Shown: positions 1 to 14,525, counted from the stretch's first letter. The stretch: DNA of 64,000 bases from Aphrophora alni (GCA_963513935.1 OY740774.1:29779949-29843948); one strand, 5' to 3'. Made by a program: numbers and translations. Notes: generated by a model from the sequence alone, not told the origin.

Positions 1-879
1 ATTCTGTGTAATTTTCCCCTTGTCTTTAATTCAATATTTAACATTAAGATATTCATTGCAAAGGTCTAGGTGTATCAACAAAATTACTTTGGCATTTACA
101 GCATACCTTTGAGTTTGGTTACGTAATATCGCTTGAGTAATTTTAACATGAGGTTAAGCAATATACCATTAACACATCAGTGAATACAACCTAAATTACA
201 ATATTCAAAGTATTTGAAATTAATTTTAATAAATTGTAAAAATAATTGTAAATAATTTCAGATCAAGAATGGAAAAATTTTCTACATTTGTGAACAGAAA
301 TTAAACGAAATCAAAATTTTGAAAAACATTTCAGACTTATAAAAATGTATCTTTATAAATAATAATAATAACTGAAATTATTTTCTGACGTGGAAGACGT
401 ACAAAAATAATTTTTCCTAAGATTATATTAAAGAAAATTTTAAACAAAAGTTCTTGATTTTAAATATTCTTTAATCGTGATACATGCCCACTAATAGAGT
501 AAAGTTCGTTTTTATTGTTGAATTGTTTTAATCTGTATTCGCTACGTTGTACATATTATTCCCTACGTTTTAAAAACAATTTCACAATATTAAAATGCGT
601 GGCTGTTAAGAAGAAGTTTTAAAGATGTGCAAAATTAAGAATGGTGTTTTTTTTTCTCTTCAGGATGTACTTAAGAATGAACAAACAATCTATTTAGAGA
701 AGTTTTCTTTAGTTATTTAAATATCTTCGACTTTAATGTAAATTAGATAGTTTCCTTTGATTTATAAAACCAAATCTACCGTGTACTGGTTTAAAAACCT
801 TACATATATTTAAATAAGCATGATAGTAATTGTTTTAAATAAATGTTATATTAGATTAGGTTAAGAAGGGTTTTAAGGG
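1..879. other. AT-rich DNA, nothing recognised
   Basis: Simple AT-rich sequence with short A/T runs; no coding signal on either strand. Confidence 0.6.
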
Positions 880-1400
880 TTAGTTAAAATCCTTGTAATA
901 CAACCCTTGTATATTATTGTGTAACTGAGCATAATAAAAGTAGTACAGAAAGGCCAAACAGACGACTCTGGAGTTATCACACGTCTGATAATAAAAGAAG
1001 TACCCAACAAACAGAAAGGGAGGGCAGGAAGACCTCAAAAATGTGGAAGAAGAATTATCTTGGACAAGCAGGCGGGATGAATGAGTCACTAAGGTGACCA
1101 GAATGGGTTAGGAGTAAGATCGTGTCTGGGATACAGAAAGCGTGGGAAAAATATAGCGAAATAATCCCAAAGAGATAATCACCCTTCAAAGAGAATAAAT
1201 ACCCATGACTCCATCATATGCTGCACTTCATAAAGGAGTTGTGGCTTTAGGAACATCTCTGGACACGAGTCTCCGAATTAGAAGAAGTAGGGGGTGGGAC
1301 AATAGATCTTTTAAGGTTTCTCAGTGCATTTCATCCCACTTCACTAATGCGACTGCATATGGAGATCATGGAACGAATTTTATGAAATTGTAAGGCTACA
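880..1400. repeat. Decayed transposon-like block related to 61500-61720
   Basis: GC-richer than its surroundings. GGGCAGGAAGACCTCAAAAATGTGGAAGAAGAAT followed by CAAGCAGGCGGGATGAATGA...CTAAG aligns with 61565-61660 (GGTAGAAAGGCTTCTAAAAAAATGGAAGAAG...CAACCTGGTGGAATAGATGACCCTCTAAG). One frame gives a GRPxKxW-like basic motif seen in many transposon proteins, but no intact ORF exists. Confidence 0.4.
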
Positions 1401-4400
1401 AGTGTAATGAAGGAACGACACAAAAATTAAAACGCCTAGAGTTATTACATTGTAGTCTGTATAGAGTGATTTAAGGTTTCGTTAATTTTGAGATGTATTA
1501 AACACAATTCTTAAAGATAGGGTATTTCGTCGCAGATATAGTAGATTATAATTGCTAAGTCATAATGGATGTACATGGATTATAGTAATTATCATTCCTC
1601 CAGAATTAGAATGTTACATGTTCCCCTACAAATAGGGTATTACTAAACCGATTCTAATGAAAATCCCCAAACTAGAAAACCACTAACCATACTTATACTT
1701 ATATGTAATTACAATTTATACGAGGTTATATTATAGTTAGAGATGTGCCATAGTGAAATTTGGTAGGTACGGGAACAAAACTCATTAACCGCCATTAACA
1801 CCAAAAGTAAAAATGAATCACGAAACAAGTTCTAGAAGGTTGAGTATCTCACAATTGGCTCTAGTTAAAATAAATAGAATAATATTAACGCCAAAAGTCA
1901 ATGTGTCAGTATTCAAAAAAAAATAAAAATAATAATAACCCACTTTTTTTGTAAATTGTAAAATAGCAAAATAATCCATTCCAATGTTATTATTCAAGTT
2001 TATTTAGTTAATAATAAAGTTTTTTAATATTAATAACAGATTTTAATGAAACAGAAAATATCAAAAAAATCACGTAATATATTCAATTCTCAACCCTCAA
2101 ATGTGGACAAAAAATATCGAAATTATTTTGTCAAATGTGTAATTTCTTACCATGACCTCCGAAAAATATGACACTCGTATAGTTTTGAGATCCCTTGATC
2201 CCTGTGGGAAAAGATCCATTTAACATTTCCTACAAGGCCTAAGCAACCAACTTTTGGGTAATAAATTTAGAATATATGGGCTGGATTAGTACCATTATAG
2301 GCTTAACAATTTCTTTTGTTTGTTTTATTCAAACAATTCAAAAATGTTAAAGATGCTATTAAATGAATTTAAAATGCAATGTATCTTTCTATTAAATTTG
2401 GTATCGTGGCACAATTTAATAGGATTGAGCTGTTTGAGTGTCCAAGCATGAAATTATATTTGGTATTGATTTATAGGCAAGATTAAAGGAAGGCTGATAG
2501 TTGACTGTGCCTACTCTTGCAGAGGACTTCTGCTCAATAGACCGTGGAAATGACGTCGGATAATATATAAACATTGGGTTATTTGTTGTTTTAGATAAAG
2601 AACAGAGATAAAAATAGTTGATACACAAATATTGCAAAACTTATCTCCCTAGTATGTATAAACGGGTTGGTGGGAAGTATCTTGGTACATACCCAATCCG
2701 ATCATAAAATTCATTAGAAGCAGATCATCTAAATGCAATCCCTAAAGGTTAGCTTCAAGGGAAATATCAAATCATTTGTAAAATTAAGGGTTTTTTTTTA
2801 TGGTTTAAAGATCTTGTTACACAGATTTTCGGAACCTCTTAATTACGTATATCACTACTTTCTTGGCGTTGGCTTGTCCCTAACATGCTTCTAGATATTA
2901 AAAATTATCTATTCCCTTCGCTTTAGGCTATCTCTTATATCTAGCTGGCCTCAGAGCTGTGATGGAGTCTACACTCACTATACTTTTATCATTAACTCGC
3001 CCTTGAAAGCACTAATAAATTTACGAATATTACATTTTCTTGGAAGGTTGCGTTCGAAAATACATTTTTACCATAACTTCGCTAACCATCAGAAGTAGGG
3101 TAGGTACCATTAAAATCAGAATTTAAAGTGCAAATAACCATATAATTTAGTGTGTTATGAGTTAAATAACATTCGCGATTTAAAACAAAAACGCTGCTTA
3201 AAATAGCTGAAATATTGATATTAATAATTCGATTTTTCTGAATTTTAATAAGGTTCTATGTGAATACTATAGTCCTCTTTATCCAAAGGTATTAATTTAT
3301 TTGTTAAATTTTATTTCTGTTATTTGATCTACTAAATAACATAATTTATGTTTCGTTAATTGCAGCTCTTTCATATTTTTATTGTTAGGCTAAGCATTAC
3401 AAATGCAATAACACATCTGACATGTTGAACATGTTAGTTATAACCATACGAATACAATTATACAAACAGCTACAATAAACATAAACTTAAATCAAACGTA
3501 CAATTTGTTGTATTCACTTTTAATTAATACACTTTGTCATTGGTTGTTGTCATTTCCTATTGTGTTCAATATTACTGTAGAACTAATTTATTAATTATTT
3601 TTTTTACTTGAGCTCTGAAAATTTATTTGATTAATTAGGTACCTTCATATTTCACAAAAAAATATGTAAAAATAATTACATTATTTTCAAGCATAGTCCT
3701 ACATGATTTTGTTCTGTATTTCCATGATTCAAAAATGTATAATTTGTCCATTTAAAAAGATGACACTTGTGGAAACTTTAACCACCATATGAAAGGGAAA
3801 ACTCAACTTTTTACAACAAACCACACCTTAATATCAAGAAGACCACGAAAAGTAATTTTATTTGTTCATAAATTGTTTGTTGAGTATGATTATGCCTTTA
3901 CTTTCATTTGTTACATATAACTTACTTTAATACTTGAAAATTAGGTTTGAGCAAATATTTGCAGATACAGATTACAGATTGCAGATTGCAGAACAAAGTA
4001 GGTTTATTCAAGTTGTTTAAGCTTTATTAATGTGTACTCACAATAATAATAATTATTTTTTAAAATCCTAATGTCCTACAGTTTAATAAATATTTTTTAG
4101 CAGTTTGGTTTACTGTTTTTTTATGTCTGTGTCCAAGTTATATTATCCTTGACTGATATCTCCCAAATATGAGTAGAGATAATATGAGGAATAGTTCTTA
4201 TAACAGGTTCAAATATTAACAAATTTTATTTTATTTTTTACTTCCAATATTTTTTTAATTTTTTTAACCAATTAAATTTGAAATGTCAGCAGTGCATTGG
4301 TCTATTTCGCTATTTTACAGAAAATGTAAATTGATTTTGTGCAAACGAGATTTTGAAAGTATGTGTAATTTAATTGAATCGTTTATTTAGCTTCGTTTAA

Positions 4401-5639
4401 ATTTAAAATTAATTTATTATCTTAATAATTTTACTTAGATACGTATATATTTTTTGGATGTAAAATTATTAATCTTGTAAACAATAAACTTCGCTCCTTT
4501 GCAGTTTTATTAAATGTAATAAGACGTTCTTGTAAACCCAATATGGCTATTGCCTCTTATGCTATGTGTCAACAAACAGTATTCATTGGCCAAGAAGTGA
4601 CAGTAAATAATACCACATACTAACGTTAAGACATAAAGGAAGAAATAGTAACTGTTAATAGTGTCATGGGTTGTTTACTCATGAATTGGGATTATATATT
4701 ATACTCATTAAGATTACTGTTGTAGTAAATATTATGCTGTTCCAATTTACGTATGTAAACGTTGGCAAGTTAACTGCATTAACTAAAAGGGGAAACAATC
4801 CTTTACCCCAACCACAATATATTGGAAGCGCTAAGAGTCCGACTTCTGGATTCTAAATTAATCACATTCACCCATACGTACAAGATAAATAATGAAATGA
4901 TGTAGACAGAAATTTTAGATAACATAAAGAGTTGTAAATGTTACCTAAATAAGAGTTTGTAATTTTGTAAACATTTAAATGAAAACACGAAGTAAGTCAA
5001 GTGTGCGGATGTTTTTAATTATTTAATTAGATACAAAATTTTCGTAAGAAATTTAATTTGTTTATTTTTAAAGGTTATCGTTATGCTCCGTTATTAAATT
5101 AGACCTCCATACATGGTAAGTTTAAAATAAATCTAGTACATACACCGATCGGTCTAGGTCTAAAGAATATTTTTCCTAAATTTCACAACTGATGGTACCC
5201 CATATGGACGTAACTTCGTAACAAACATACAAACGTAACGAAGAAAGCTCAGCAAAGACTTTGTTTTGCATTGTCATCTACATAAAATTATTCGGTACAC
5301 TTCTAATTTCCTAATTTAAAAAAAAACTATTCCATATTTTCTGAATTTAGATTTCAATGTGTATTCCAATATGTTTCCGTAATATATGGGTGTATAAATC
5401 GGTTTATCCAGTTTTTCGTCGTTTTATGGTTTTTTCTGCTTTTAATCAATAATCTATCTATAATGTCAGTTGTGTGGCCGTTGGTGGAAGCGATGTGTTA
5501 AATTGTTATTCCTGCAGAAAGTTTTAATTCCAACGCATATAATATATTGAACAAGAAATTCAATTACTTGTCTCTTGAGGTCAAAATTCAATTAAAGTTA
5601 CTGTTAAATCTAAAGAATACTGGACTTTTATGTATTTTC
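1401..5639. other. AT-rich gene-free stretch
   Basis: Apart from the repeat at 2421-2558 I see no gene. The block 2850-3120 is GC-richer and its 3060-3170 part loosely resembles 25100-25210 (ATAACTTCG... and TTTAGTGTGTTATGAGTTAAATAAC), perhaps another old dispersed repeat. Confidence 0.5.
2421..2558 (+). repeat. Dispersed repeat family B, copy 1
   Basis: Pairs as an inverted copy with 8508-8651. Shared blocks: TTTGGTATTGATTTATAG, GGAAGGC(T/C)GATAGTTG, ACTCTTGCAGAGGAC, and GACCGTG(G/A)AAATGACGT. The copies are about 6 kb apart and clearly separate insertions. The minus-strand ORF over this copy is not a gene. Confidence 0.7.
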
Positions 5640-5830
5640 TCTTAAATTGATTAGAGCTTAACCAAAGGCAGTGAATGTACTGTAGACAGAGTTCATTGCT
5701 TCAAAGACTGATGACAGTAGTCTGGTGAACTGTCCACTGTCTTAATTTTACATTAATCAACGTTTCTATTTGGTTTCGCTCGACAAATGATATCAATCTA
5801 CAAATTATCTAAAACACGTTGATTGTTCCT
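5640..5830 (+). repeat. Dispersed repeat family C, copy 1
   Basis: Shares CAGTGAATGTACT, GACTGATGACA, CATTAATCAACGTTTCTATT(T/C)G(G/A)TTTCGCT(C/T)GACAAAT and CTACAAATTA with 48890-49135. Confidence 0.6.
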
Positions 5831-6379
5831 AGCAATATATCCATGGTTAAAGTTTTATTTAAACATTATAAGACACAGTGCTTTTTTGATTACGAATGCA
5901 TTAAAGTCAGTGTAATTAAGGTAAGATAATATAACTATTGTGTCAAATATCAAATCTGGTTAGACTGATAAGCTGTGTATTATTTCAGTGATCTTTGTCT
6001 TTGGATCCAACGTCGAAATCTGAACCGGGAATGTAGCTCGTTGAAGTTGGTTGCTCTTAAAATCAAGTAGAGGTGTTGGGCTATTTTTATGTCGAGACAA
6101 CTGGCCTTGAGATAAGTGCATTCCTCTTCCAACTTCCACCTTCATTTTCTTCATTATTTTATGTGTCTTAGGCTTCGTAATAAAACTTATTACGACTACG
6201 TTATGACTCTAATCTAAGGCATTACTCCAACCTACCTTCCGTAAATGGTTACAACTTTGCGTGTTGGCTCCGCTTGTCATTTCACTTTAATACCAGAGAG
6301 GAAACTTGTAGGTTGACCGCCGGATATTATCTCGATTACTGGTTATAGGCAGGCCGCTTGTAGGGTGACGAATAAGTGT

Positions 6380-6820
6380 TATATTTCTCTCAACCACGCT
6401 CTCCCAACACAACTACGTCTCTCTTTTTCCATACATCCTCTGTCTTTCTTTCCTTCACCCACTCACACACTCTCTCTCAATTCCCTCCAACTAAATATAT
6501 GTACTTCCCTTATTTTTTTCTATCCCATCTTTCCCTCTCTCTTACTCAACTCTTCAGTATCTTGTTTACCACCTTCTCTCTCTTTCTTCCCCACATTTTC
6601 ATTCATTTTCTATTTCTCACCACCTATATACCAAGTATATTATCTCAGTTATTTTTTTCTTCCATCCCATTACTCATATAATTTCTCAATAATTCCCATT
6701 CCTCTCTATTTACTTCGTTGCCTTGATCGATTTATTTCTAGGCTTCCCTTTTTTCTTCCAACCTCGTCTCTCTATATCTTTCATCCACCCACACCTCCGT
6801 TAATCGCTCTTCTACTATTT
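6380..6820 (+). repeat. Pyrimidine-rich low-complexity block
   Basis: The + strand is strongly biased to C and T for about 440 bp, with repeated CTCTCT, TTCC and CCCAC tracts. Two overlapping ORFs here (starting 6365 and 6376) are rich in Ser, Phe, Leu and Pro purely because of this composition and are not called as genes. Confidence 0.8.
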
Positions 6821-7804
6821 ATGATTTGTTTATAAAGCAATGTATTATATGTTGTAGAAATACATAAAACAATTTAATGAAGTCACATCCCTGTTAACAT
6901 AATTTGTTTTATCAAATCTGAATGAAGTGTAATTGATCAAATAAATAATAATAGCTACATTCAAATGATACATTTAAAAATAAACAACTACAAAATAAGG
7001 GTGACCAAGTTTCCAGTAAACGTTTACTGAAATGATGGTTGAATTAAGTAAATAATAAATAAAACAATAATAAAGTCCGTCTCTTGAACCCTCTGTCTTT
7101 CCTTGTCGAGAGTAAAGTAATGTTCAATATTGACTCAAGCACAGAAGTATATCTCGGCTTCAGGAAGTGGTAATGCTTCACAGTTGAAGCGCACTGCTAC
7201 GTTGCCAAAACTTGCATTAAATTTCAAAAGGGATTATAGTGAAATATTCGAGTCCCAAATTATGTTTGTTAAAAATGAAAATGTATATCGTTTCTATAAA
7301 TGTAGCTGAAATGGAGATCAATTTGTTAGAGTTCAGTATAATTTCAAAATAACTCATAACTATAAATTACCTTTTAAAATTACAATATAAATATAAATGA
7401 ATTGTTTTAAGTAGCTGATTTTAAATGTGACTAAAGTTATTAAAAATCCAACACCCGTTATGTACTATCATAAAAAACATGAATTTAATAATTATATTTT
7501 AATAATTTCTTGCAGATTTTCTTGATATCATTAATTTTATTTTCTTAAAAATTCCCTATTTGAAATTTTAGGTTGAACTATTTACATTTGTGATTAAAAA
7601 GACATACTCTGGCTAAAACTAATGTTTGTTTATTATAAGTTTGTAATTAATATTATAGACTATTTTTTATAATAAGATTGTAAACTATTTTAATAGAACT
7701 GAAGCAAAACATATTTCAGTAATTTTGTATTAATTATTTCGAGACATGAAGTGAAAAGGGGACAGAGAGCGAGGAGAGAATAGAACTATGGAAAAAGAAG
7801 GGTG

Positions 7805-7904
<100 letters not shown>

Positions 7905-8507
7905 AAACAAGGAGGGAGAGATTTAGTGGGAGATTGAGGAAAAGAGGAACATAAGTTGAAGCAACGAGAAAGATTGAGATAGATGGTGAGTGAAAATGTC
8001 TTAAAACGAAAGAGATAAAACGTAGAGATATTAATATTCTTTAATAGCTATTAAACTAAATATCAACATAATCACTGAAAAAAAATATCTACATAAAGTC
8101 TGGGTTTAAAAGTTAGTAACGTGTGTATTAGTAAAATATGTTTAGCTAAATAGTAATCTTGATAATGGAGAATTAAACTGTTATTTGAAAAGATGAGCAT
8201 CATAATTTTGTATGGAAATGGACACTTTATAAAGTACACTCACTTTCAATTAATTATTATCAGTTTTAAAAATCAAGGATTTTTTTTTTAAATACAGTAA
8301 ATTAATGATTTAGTTTATTCCAGATTGTTCAAAAGCGAATTTTATGTGAGTTTTCTATCTAATATTTGATATTTTCGCTCATGGTATTTCTGTAAATTAT
8401 ATTATCATTTTCATTATTAACTAATACATCATATGTTTGCATATAATCAATGAACCTTATTCACACAAAAAACAGAAGATACCAAATGTATATGCATTTT
8501 GTAACGT

Positions 8508-8651
8508 CATTTTCACGGTCCAGTAAGCTGTGGTCCTCTGCAAGAGTGGGCACAGTAAATTCAGCAACTATCGGCCTTCCCTTAAGCTTGTCTATAAATC
8601 AATACCAAACATAATTTCACCCTTGGTCACACAACAACTCGATCCTCCTAA
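8508..8651 (-). repeat. Dispersed repeat family B, copy 2 (inverted)
   Basis: The reverse complement aligns with 2421-2558 over nearly its whole length with scattered changes. It is followed at 8665-8680 by a short C9 run. Confidence 0.7.
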
Positions 8652-10901
8652 CTTGTGACGCAATATCCCCCCCCCTTATGGAAATATGTGTCTAGAAATA
8701 TTGCAATTATGGCGATATCTGATTTACGTTTAAGCTACTTTGGTTCTTTTTCATATATACGCAGTTATTTTTAAACACTGTTGGTATTCACAATAACAGT
8801 AAGATATTCCTGTTTTCCTTGTCACATTTATCAAAAGTGGTACTTTTTGTTTAATCTACTTCGTTTACTTGTCTACATTTATCTTAATATATTGTTTTAA
8901 AAACAAATATATTTATATTTTTAATGAAATAGACGATTCAAAACATAGTGCAAAATTTATCATACAATAACTCCCATTCGATATCCTAACCAAGCAAAAC
9001 TATTTGTTGAAAGAAATGTTAGTTCGATAATTGTCAGTAATAAAAAAATAATTTAAAAAAATTTACAAAGTCTTAAGTTTGTACATTAAAAAATATATAT
9101 TAAATACAGTTTAAATATGCTTTACTTTTGTAGTAAACTAGTGTTACGATTAAGAGATGAAATCAAGTTTAAATGACTTCTGATAAGAAAATTAAAAATA
9201 ATACTCACCAATATTTGAATGAAATCGGTAGTGCCAATTATGAGTAATTACGTATTTTATAAGAGATAAATGACAGATTTTTATAATTTTTACCACTAAC
9301 TCAAAAACCGGCAATCGGGACAGTGGCGAACAATACTTTTTCTTTTATTTGAACAAAATTTAATCAAAATAGTTTAAGCTCATTTGAGTAAAATACCAAT
9401 ATTGTATTTTCCCTTATCAATACTTCAAATTTTTAAGTTTTAAAACAATATAGAATGTTTTGAACAAAAAATTTAATTACATAGGTTGCAAATTTTCTTT
9501 GTATGTATTACTCCATTTCCAAAAATCTCAACACATTATTTATATATATTATTTTTAACAGCATTATTTAGGTTATAATTTTAAACCGATTTTAAATTTG
9601 TTAATAACTAATAAATTTTATTATCTAAGTAAGAAAAAACAAATTATATGTAATAAAAATGTAGTCAAATTGGTGGATTAATCACATTTGCTCCATCCAC
9701 TTTCTTTCCAATCATTAGATAATTAATTATCAAAATTTAAATTTGGTTAAACAATATGTTTCCTTTGACATTGCATTGAATTTCACTCATAAAACCATAC
9801 ATTTCAAATATTTATACATTAAAAAAATATATATATATTTATTTATTAATTTATTTTTAAAATTACCATCGATTACAAATTTGTTATTACGATATATAAT
9901 TTTGAAAACCAATATATCATTGCAATTTCTTAGAATTTCTGACAACAAATGCTGATATTGCAGAGGACGGGTTCTTTAATACCTACGTCATATAACAAAA
10001 AATCAAATTTGACATTAAAAAAGGTTTATGCATATCACATATCACGGAAAGAGATAACATAATATGAGTACATTACAGGGAATCATATTTTCTTCACAAG
10101 TATAAATTATTACACCCTGAAAGATATGATAAAGTTCTAATGTCTTTCACACTTCAACCTCTTCTTTACTCAAAAGTTCATTTGGAATAAAATGTTACAA
10201 TTTACATCTATATTGAAACTATGCTTTTGTATTGAATGAATTATTCCTACTGCAAATAAACCCAAGACGTGTTCAAGATTAGAGACAATGGTTTGTCTCC
10301 TAGGATTTGAAAATCAGTTGTCCACTTAAAGTTTTGCAACTCTAAACTTTATAGTTGAAAGTTACGATGGAACAATTTGCAATATTACAGTAATGTAAAG
10401 TGATGCCAACTTGAGAGATATAAATTTACCTCCTTCTACAGTTAAAACAATAATTATGTAATAAACATATCTTATTTGAAACACAATCAGAATTCTTAAT
10501 TGGATGTATCATTTACTGGCTGTATCATGACTGAGCGAAGCGGGTCCTATTTAATTTGATATTTTGCCATTTAATCTGTGTCTTTGTCTTGCAGTAATGG
10601 AAAACGAGTCTAACAATAATAATGAAATGTATGAATAAATTTCTTTATTACTAGTATCTTAGCATCTTTTAAAACCATAACGCCTAAAGAAGTATCTTCA
10701 CGAGTGTTTTTAATATAAACGTAAAACTTAAAATTTAATTTAAATTAAATGCTTTGACCGCACAATCTTATAAATCATAAGAAATTAAAAATTATTTCAC
10801 GTATATGGAATATGAATTGGCGTATCATTTTTGCAAGTGAACTAGATATAAATATTAGTAGCTTAAGATCGATATTAAAAAATTATTAAGGTTGAAAAAT
10901 A

Positions 10902-10951
<50 letters not shown>

Positions 10952-11370
10952 CAGTATTTGTGAAAACTATTGTTTAGGTTTTACAAGTAAGAAACCTGCA
11001 ATTTTGCCGTCAAATTTTGAAGGAAATTAATTAATAGTTTTCTAATCTAAACATTGATATGAGAGGTTATTTTCTATATCGATTAGGTTTTAAATGTTTG
11101 TAAAATAATAATGGAAAATATATAGTTCTCGTTTTGTGAATAAATATTACTAAAACATTGTAATCATTATAATTTTAAATATTGGTTATAATTATATCTG
11201 CTAGGATCTACATAATTATTATGAATAAAATCTTCTTCCAATTTTTGTACTGCCTTATTATATTTATCTTTTATTATAAAATTTATATAAATACATAATG
11301 AAGTCGTTAACGCAAGAATCTAGTATAGTAGAGGAAAATTAGAATATAAAAGTGAAGTAAACGGGAAGTT
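8652..11370. other. AT-rich gene-free stretch
   Basis: Holds the (AT)22 run and otherwise nothing recognisable. The ORF at 9743-9955 is AT-driven. Confidence 0.6.
10906..10949. repeat. Microsatellite (AT)22
   Basis: Perfect AT dinucleotide run. Confidence 0.95.
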
Positions 11371-11925
11371 TTTTTTTTTTTTATATACATGCAACTGAGA
11401 GGGAGACAAAAAAAACAAAAACAAAAATCGGACTGGAGCTTTGCTAGAAAGGCACGTAAAAGTGCATTTTTGATCCATTTTCAGTGCATAGATACACTAT
11501 TTTTTAAATATCTTCGGATCTATGGGTAGTAGAAATAAAAAAAAAATTTTTAAATACTCGAAAATTAAGGGACTATCGACAAGGTAGGGTGTAGTTACTT
11601 AAGATGATTTTTACTGCATTTGCTGCATTATTAGTGAACAAAATCTTAAATCCAGAAATTCGTTTTTGAGGTTTGGAATTACTCCTAATGTTACTATATA
11701 TACACCCTAACCTTTTGATAATATCTTAATTTCCGAGTTTTTTTTAAATTTATTTATTTATTTTTTCCCTACGTCTAATGGAACCGGAGATATTAAAAGA
11801 ATAGTGTTTAAATGCACTAAAAATGCATAAAAGATGCACTTTCCTAGTAAAGATCCAGACAGATTTTGCCATTTTTTTCAATGTCCCACTGAGTTGTATG
11901 TACTAAAAAAATATAAATAAATAAA
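11371..11925. mobile_element. Foldback (long inverted repeat) element
   Basis: The left arm 11371-11600 and the right arm 11687-11925 are reverse complements with mismatches and small gaps. Matching landmarks include GCAACTGAG against the complement of CTCAGTTGT at the outer ends, GTGCATTTTT...AGTGCAT in the middle, and GAAAATTAAG...TAGGGTGTA at the inner ends. The spacer is about 86 bp. No ORF. It fits a foldback or MITE-type DNA element. Confidence 0.75.
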
Positions 11926-14345
11926 TAAATTCTCCGTTACATCACATCCCAATAATGTTTTGAAGTAACTTCCTTTTACTGATACTAAACTAGTCGACAA
12001 ATGTAAATAATTAAGAAAACTTTGGAGTGGCAGAAGATTGTACTCAGAGTAATGAATAATATAATTTCTTTAATTTTTATTTTACATAAACAATTTGACA
12101 GCAGTAATTTTCTAAGTTTAACATTAATTGGTTTTCTCCAAAATTAAATGATTACAATATGTTGGTGATATAAAACTTTAACATGGATTTTTATATGAAA
12201 ATCGACTATAAAAATTATTTTAAACTATACTATCACTATTAATATTTGACATATAATAATAATAACGGCATTAGGTTCATACGCTACACGATACCAATAA
12301 TTGTCTACCTTATGTGTAAATTTTCTAAATTATTCTTAAATATACGTACGTAATTGAATATAAAACGGATATATCTTGCTCAATTTTTAGTCCTAATTTA
12401 AAGGTACTACCGTAAACTGAAATATCGTTAAAATAATTAAATTAAAACAAACATGGTAAGTTTTAAAGTTATTAACAAAATATCGTACTTAGGTTCGTGT
12501 TATTGAAAGGATCTGATAACTCTTTTTCTTTAAATGACCACATCTCCATCTCAGTCGATGTTTTTTAGAGTAAAATAAAAACAAATAATAGGCATTTGTA
12601 TGAAAACAATTCATGAGTACCAAACAGATGTTGATCCTTGTAACGAGAGAAGATGATGACTTAAAAATTGAAAGGTCCTTTTATTACAAATAAAATGTTG
12701 ATTTGTTTTACTTTGTTTGGTGACTTGAAAGACATTTTATAAACGTACTGTACTACTAAAATCAAGATAACAATATAATGTTCATTTTTATTCTATTAAA
12801 ATTAGTGTCGCTTCAAAACTCTGCTCAAAATATATCACAGACAATTTCTATGTATATTTTCAGTTCATAAGGTCATTCAATTTATATTTTTTCGTTTTGT
12901 TTATTTTCTCTCTACTAATAAATAAATTTATTTTTGCTCAACTTGGTAGTTTCGCTATTTGCAATTATTAATATACAGGTTGATCAATTTTTCTCTTTAC
13001 TATTGGTATCTCGTACACTACATTACAGGTGCACTTCATTACTTTTTTATTGGATTGTATTTCTTGTTAATCGAATTACCAAGAGTTCAAGTCACTTTAA
13101 AATTTCCTATTTACCCCTATTATTGTCAATTAAAACCACTATTGTTCATGGTGTGTTTGGATTGTACACTGACATTGAAGAATTTTCATTCTTGGATTTT
13201 TTTTTTTTTTTTTTCAATAAATTCACTCAAAGAAGTAAAGGAATTTAAATAAATTAGTAATATCATTTTATGTTTGGCGCCTTTTAGGAGGGGATTTCCT
13301 ATACACACCATTATTGCCTCAAATTAAAAATTTAGTTAATTAATAATATTTTGTTTATCTTAAATTGTTTATTATTGTTTTTGTTTAGGATTTAGAAGTA
13401 ATCTTGGTTTGGACATCTTTCCTGTTGTGAATTTTAATTTAAAGTAATGTATTATTAAGTCATATGTCAATTTATTTGTTTTGTTTTAGTTTGTTGTTAA
13501 GGAAAGCTTTATTTTTTATCTTAATATCTTTTTTCTCAATCTAAATCATGTTTTGTTTATCTAAATGTAATAAAAGGAATGGAAATATATATATATATAT
13601 TTGGAAGAGACAAAAACAAGCTCAAATTTACTGTAATTATATGCATTATTAAGGAATAATTATCTAAAAATAATAATGTTTTATACGATGAAATCTGGCT
13701 TAAAATTCAATTTAAAATACATTGTAAGTGCATAAACGAGTTTTAGTTCAACAAGTATTTACATAAGATATCAGACTTCTTGGGAGGCCAAGATAAAATG
13801 ATAACCTTGTGCAAAGAGCTATGATCAGTAAAACTATAAATAAACACACATAAATAAATTCTCGACGTGTCCGTTTAGTGAAACAGTTTCGTGCTGAGTA
13901 TATCTTTACTTTACGTCACTCAAGTGTTCGCGAAATCTAATAAAAAGATTGTTTCTAAATTTAAATTCTCCTTATCGTCAATAGTAGAATGCAGTTAAAA
14001 CCCAGGTCTTTCAAAAGTAAATTATAACTATATTTAAGTATAAGTCATTTATATTTTAATGTAGAAAAATAGTACATAAATGGGATTTAATTAAAAATAA
14101 TGAAAACTAAGTCATTTTTTTACATATTAGGTTTCTTAAGGCAGATGCTCTAAATGGACCAATTATTTTCTTGGAAAAACAGAAGTCTTTCCTCTACAGT
14201 ATTTCATATCGTGTTGACATTTATCTCAGCTACGTTTTGACTAATTTCTTCTTTTAACTTGGCTGATGAATTCCATTCACATTCATAATAACTATGAATT
14301 CATTCAATGCGTATTTGTAAAGGTAAAATTATGATGGAATAACTT

Positions 14346-14525
14346 AACATTACCTATATAGACTAAAACACGAACAAAAGATCTCACAAAAATTACGTTA
14401 GTTATAGTTTAGTTATTGTAGCTCATGTATCACTGAGGATGGCGACTTTGTCATTAAAACGTATTGATTAACTAGTTGTAATTTTTGAGAGATCTTGTGT
14501 TCGCGTTTTATTCTATCTAATGTTA
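14346..14525. mobile_element. Palindromic MITE-like element
   Basis: Arms 14346-14404 and 14468-14525 are imperfect inverted repeats (TAACATTA at one end, TAATGTTA at the other; AACAAAAGATCTCACAAAAATTAC against the complement of the right arm). The centre carries CACTGAGGATGGCGACTTTGTCATTAAAACG, a motif found again at 39211-39800 and at about 63640-63690, so this is a dispersed family. Confidence 0.7.

Noticed and set aside
2151..2201. Possible 51-bp minus-strand exon between TTTTCCCACAG and GTAAGAAAT
   Set aside because: Both splice-like signals are present and the frame is open, but 17 codons can be open by chance and there is no partner exon nearby.
6365..6835. 156- and 101-residue ORFs rich in Ser, Phe, Leu and Pro
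   Set aside because: They overlap in two frames and are produced by the pyrimidine-rich composition; no start context, domain or splice signal.
12934..13252. Overlapping ORFs of 104 and 97 residues
   Set aside because: AT-driven, hydrophobic, in two frames at once, ending in a T-run; no family likeness.
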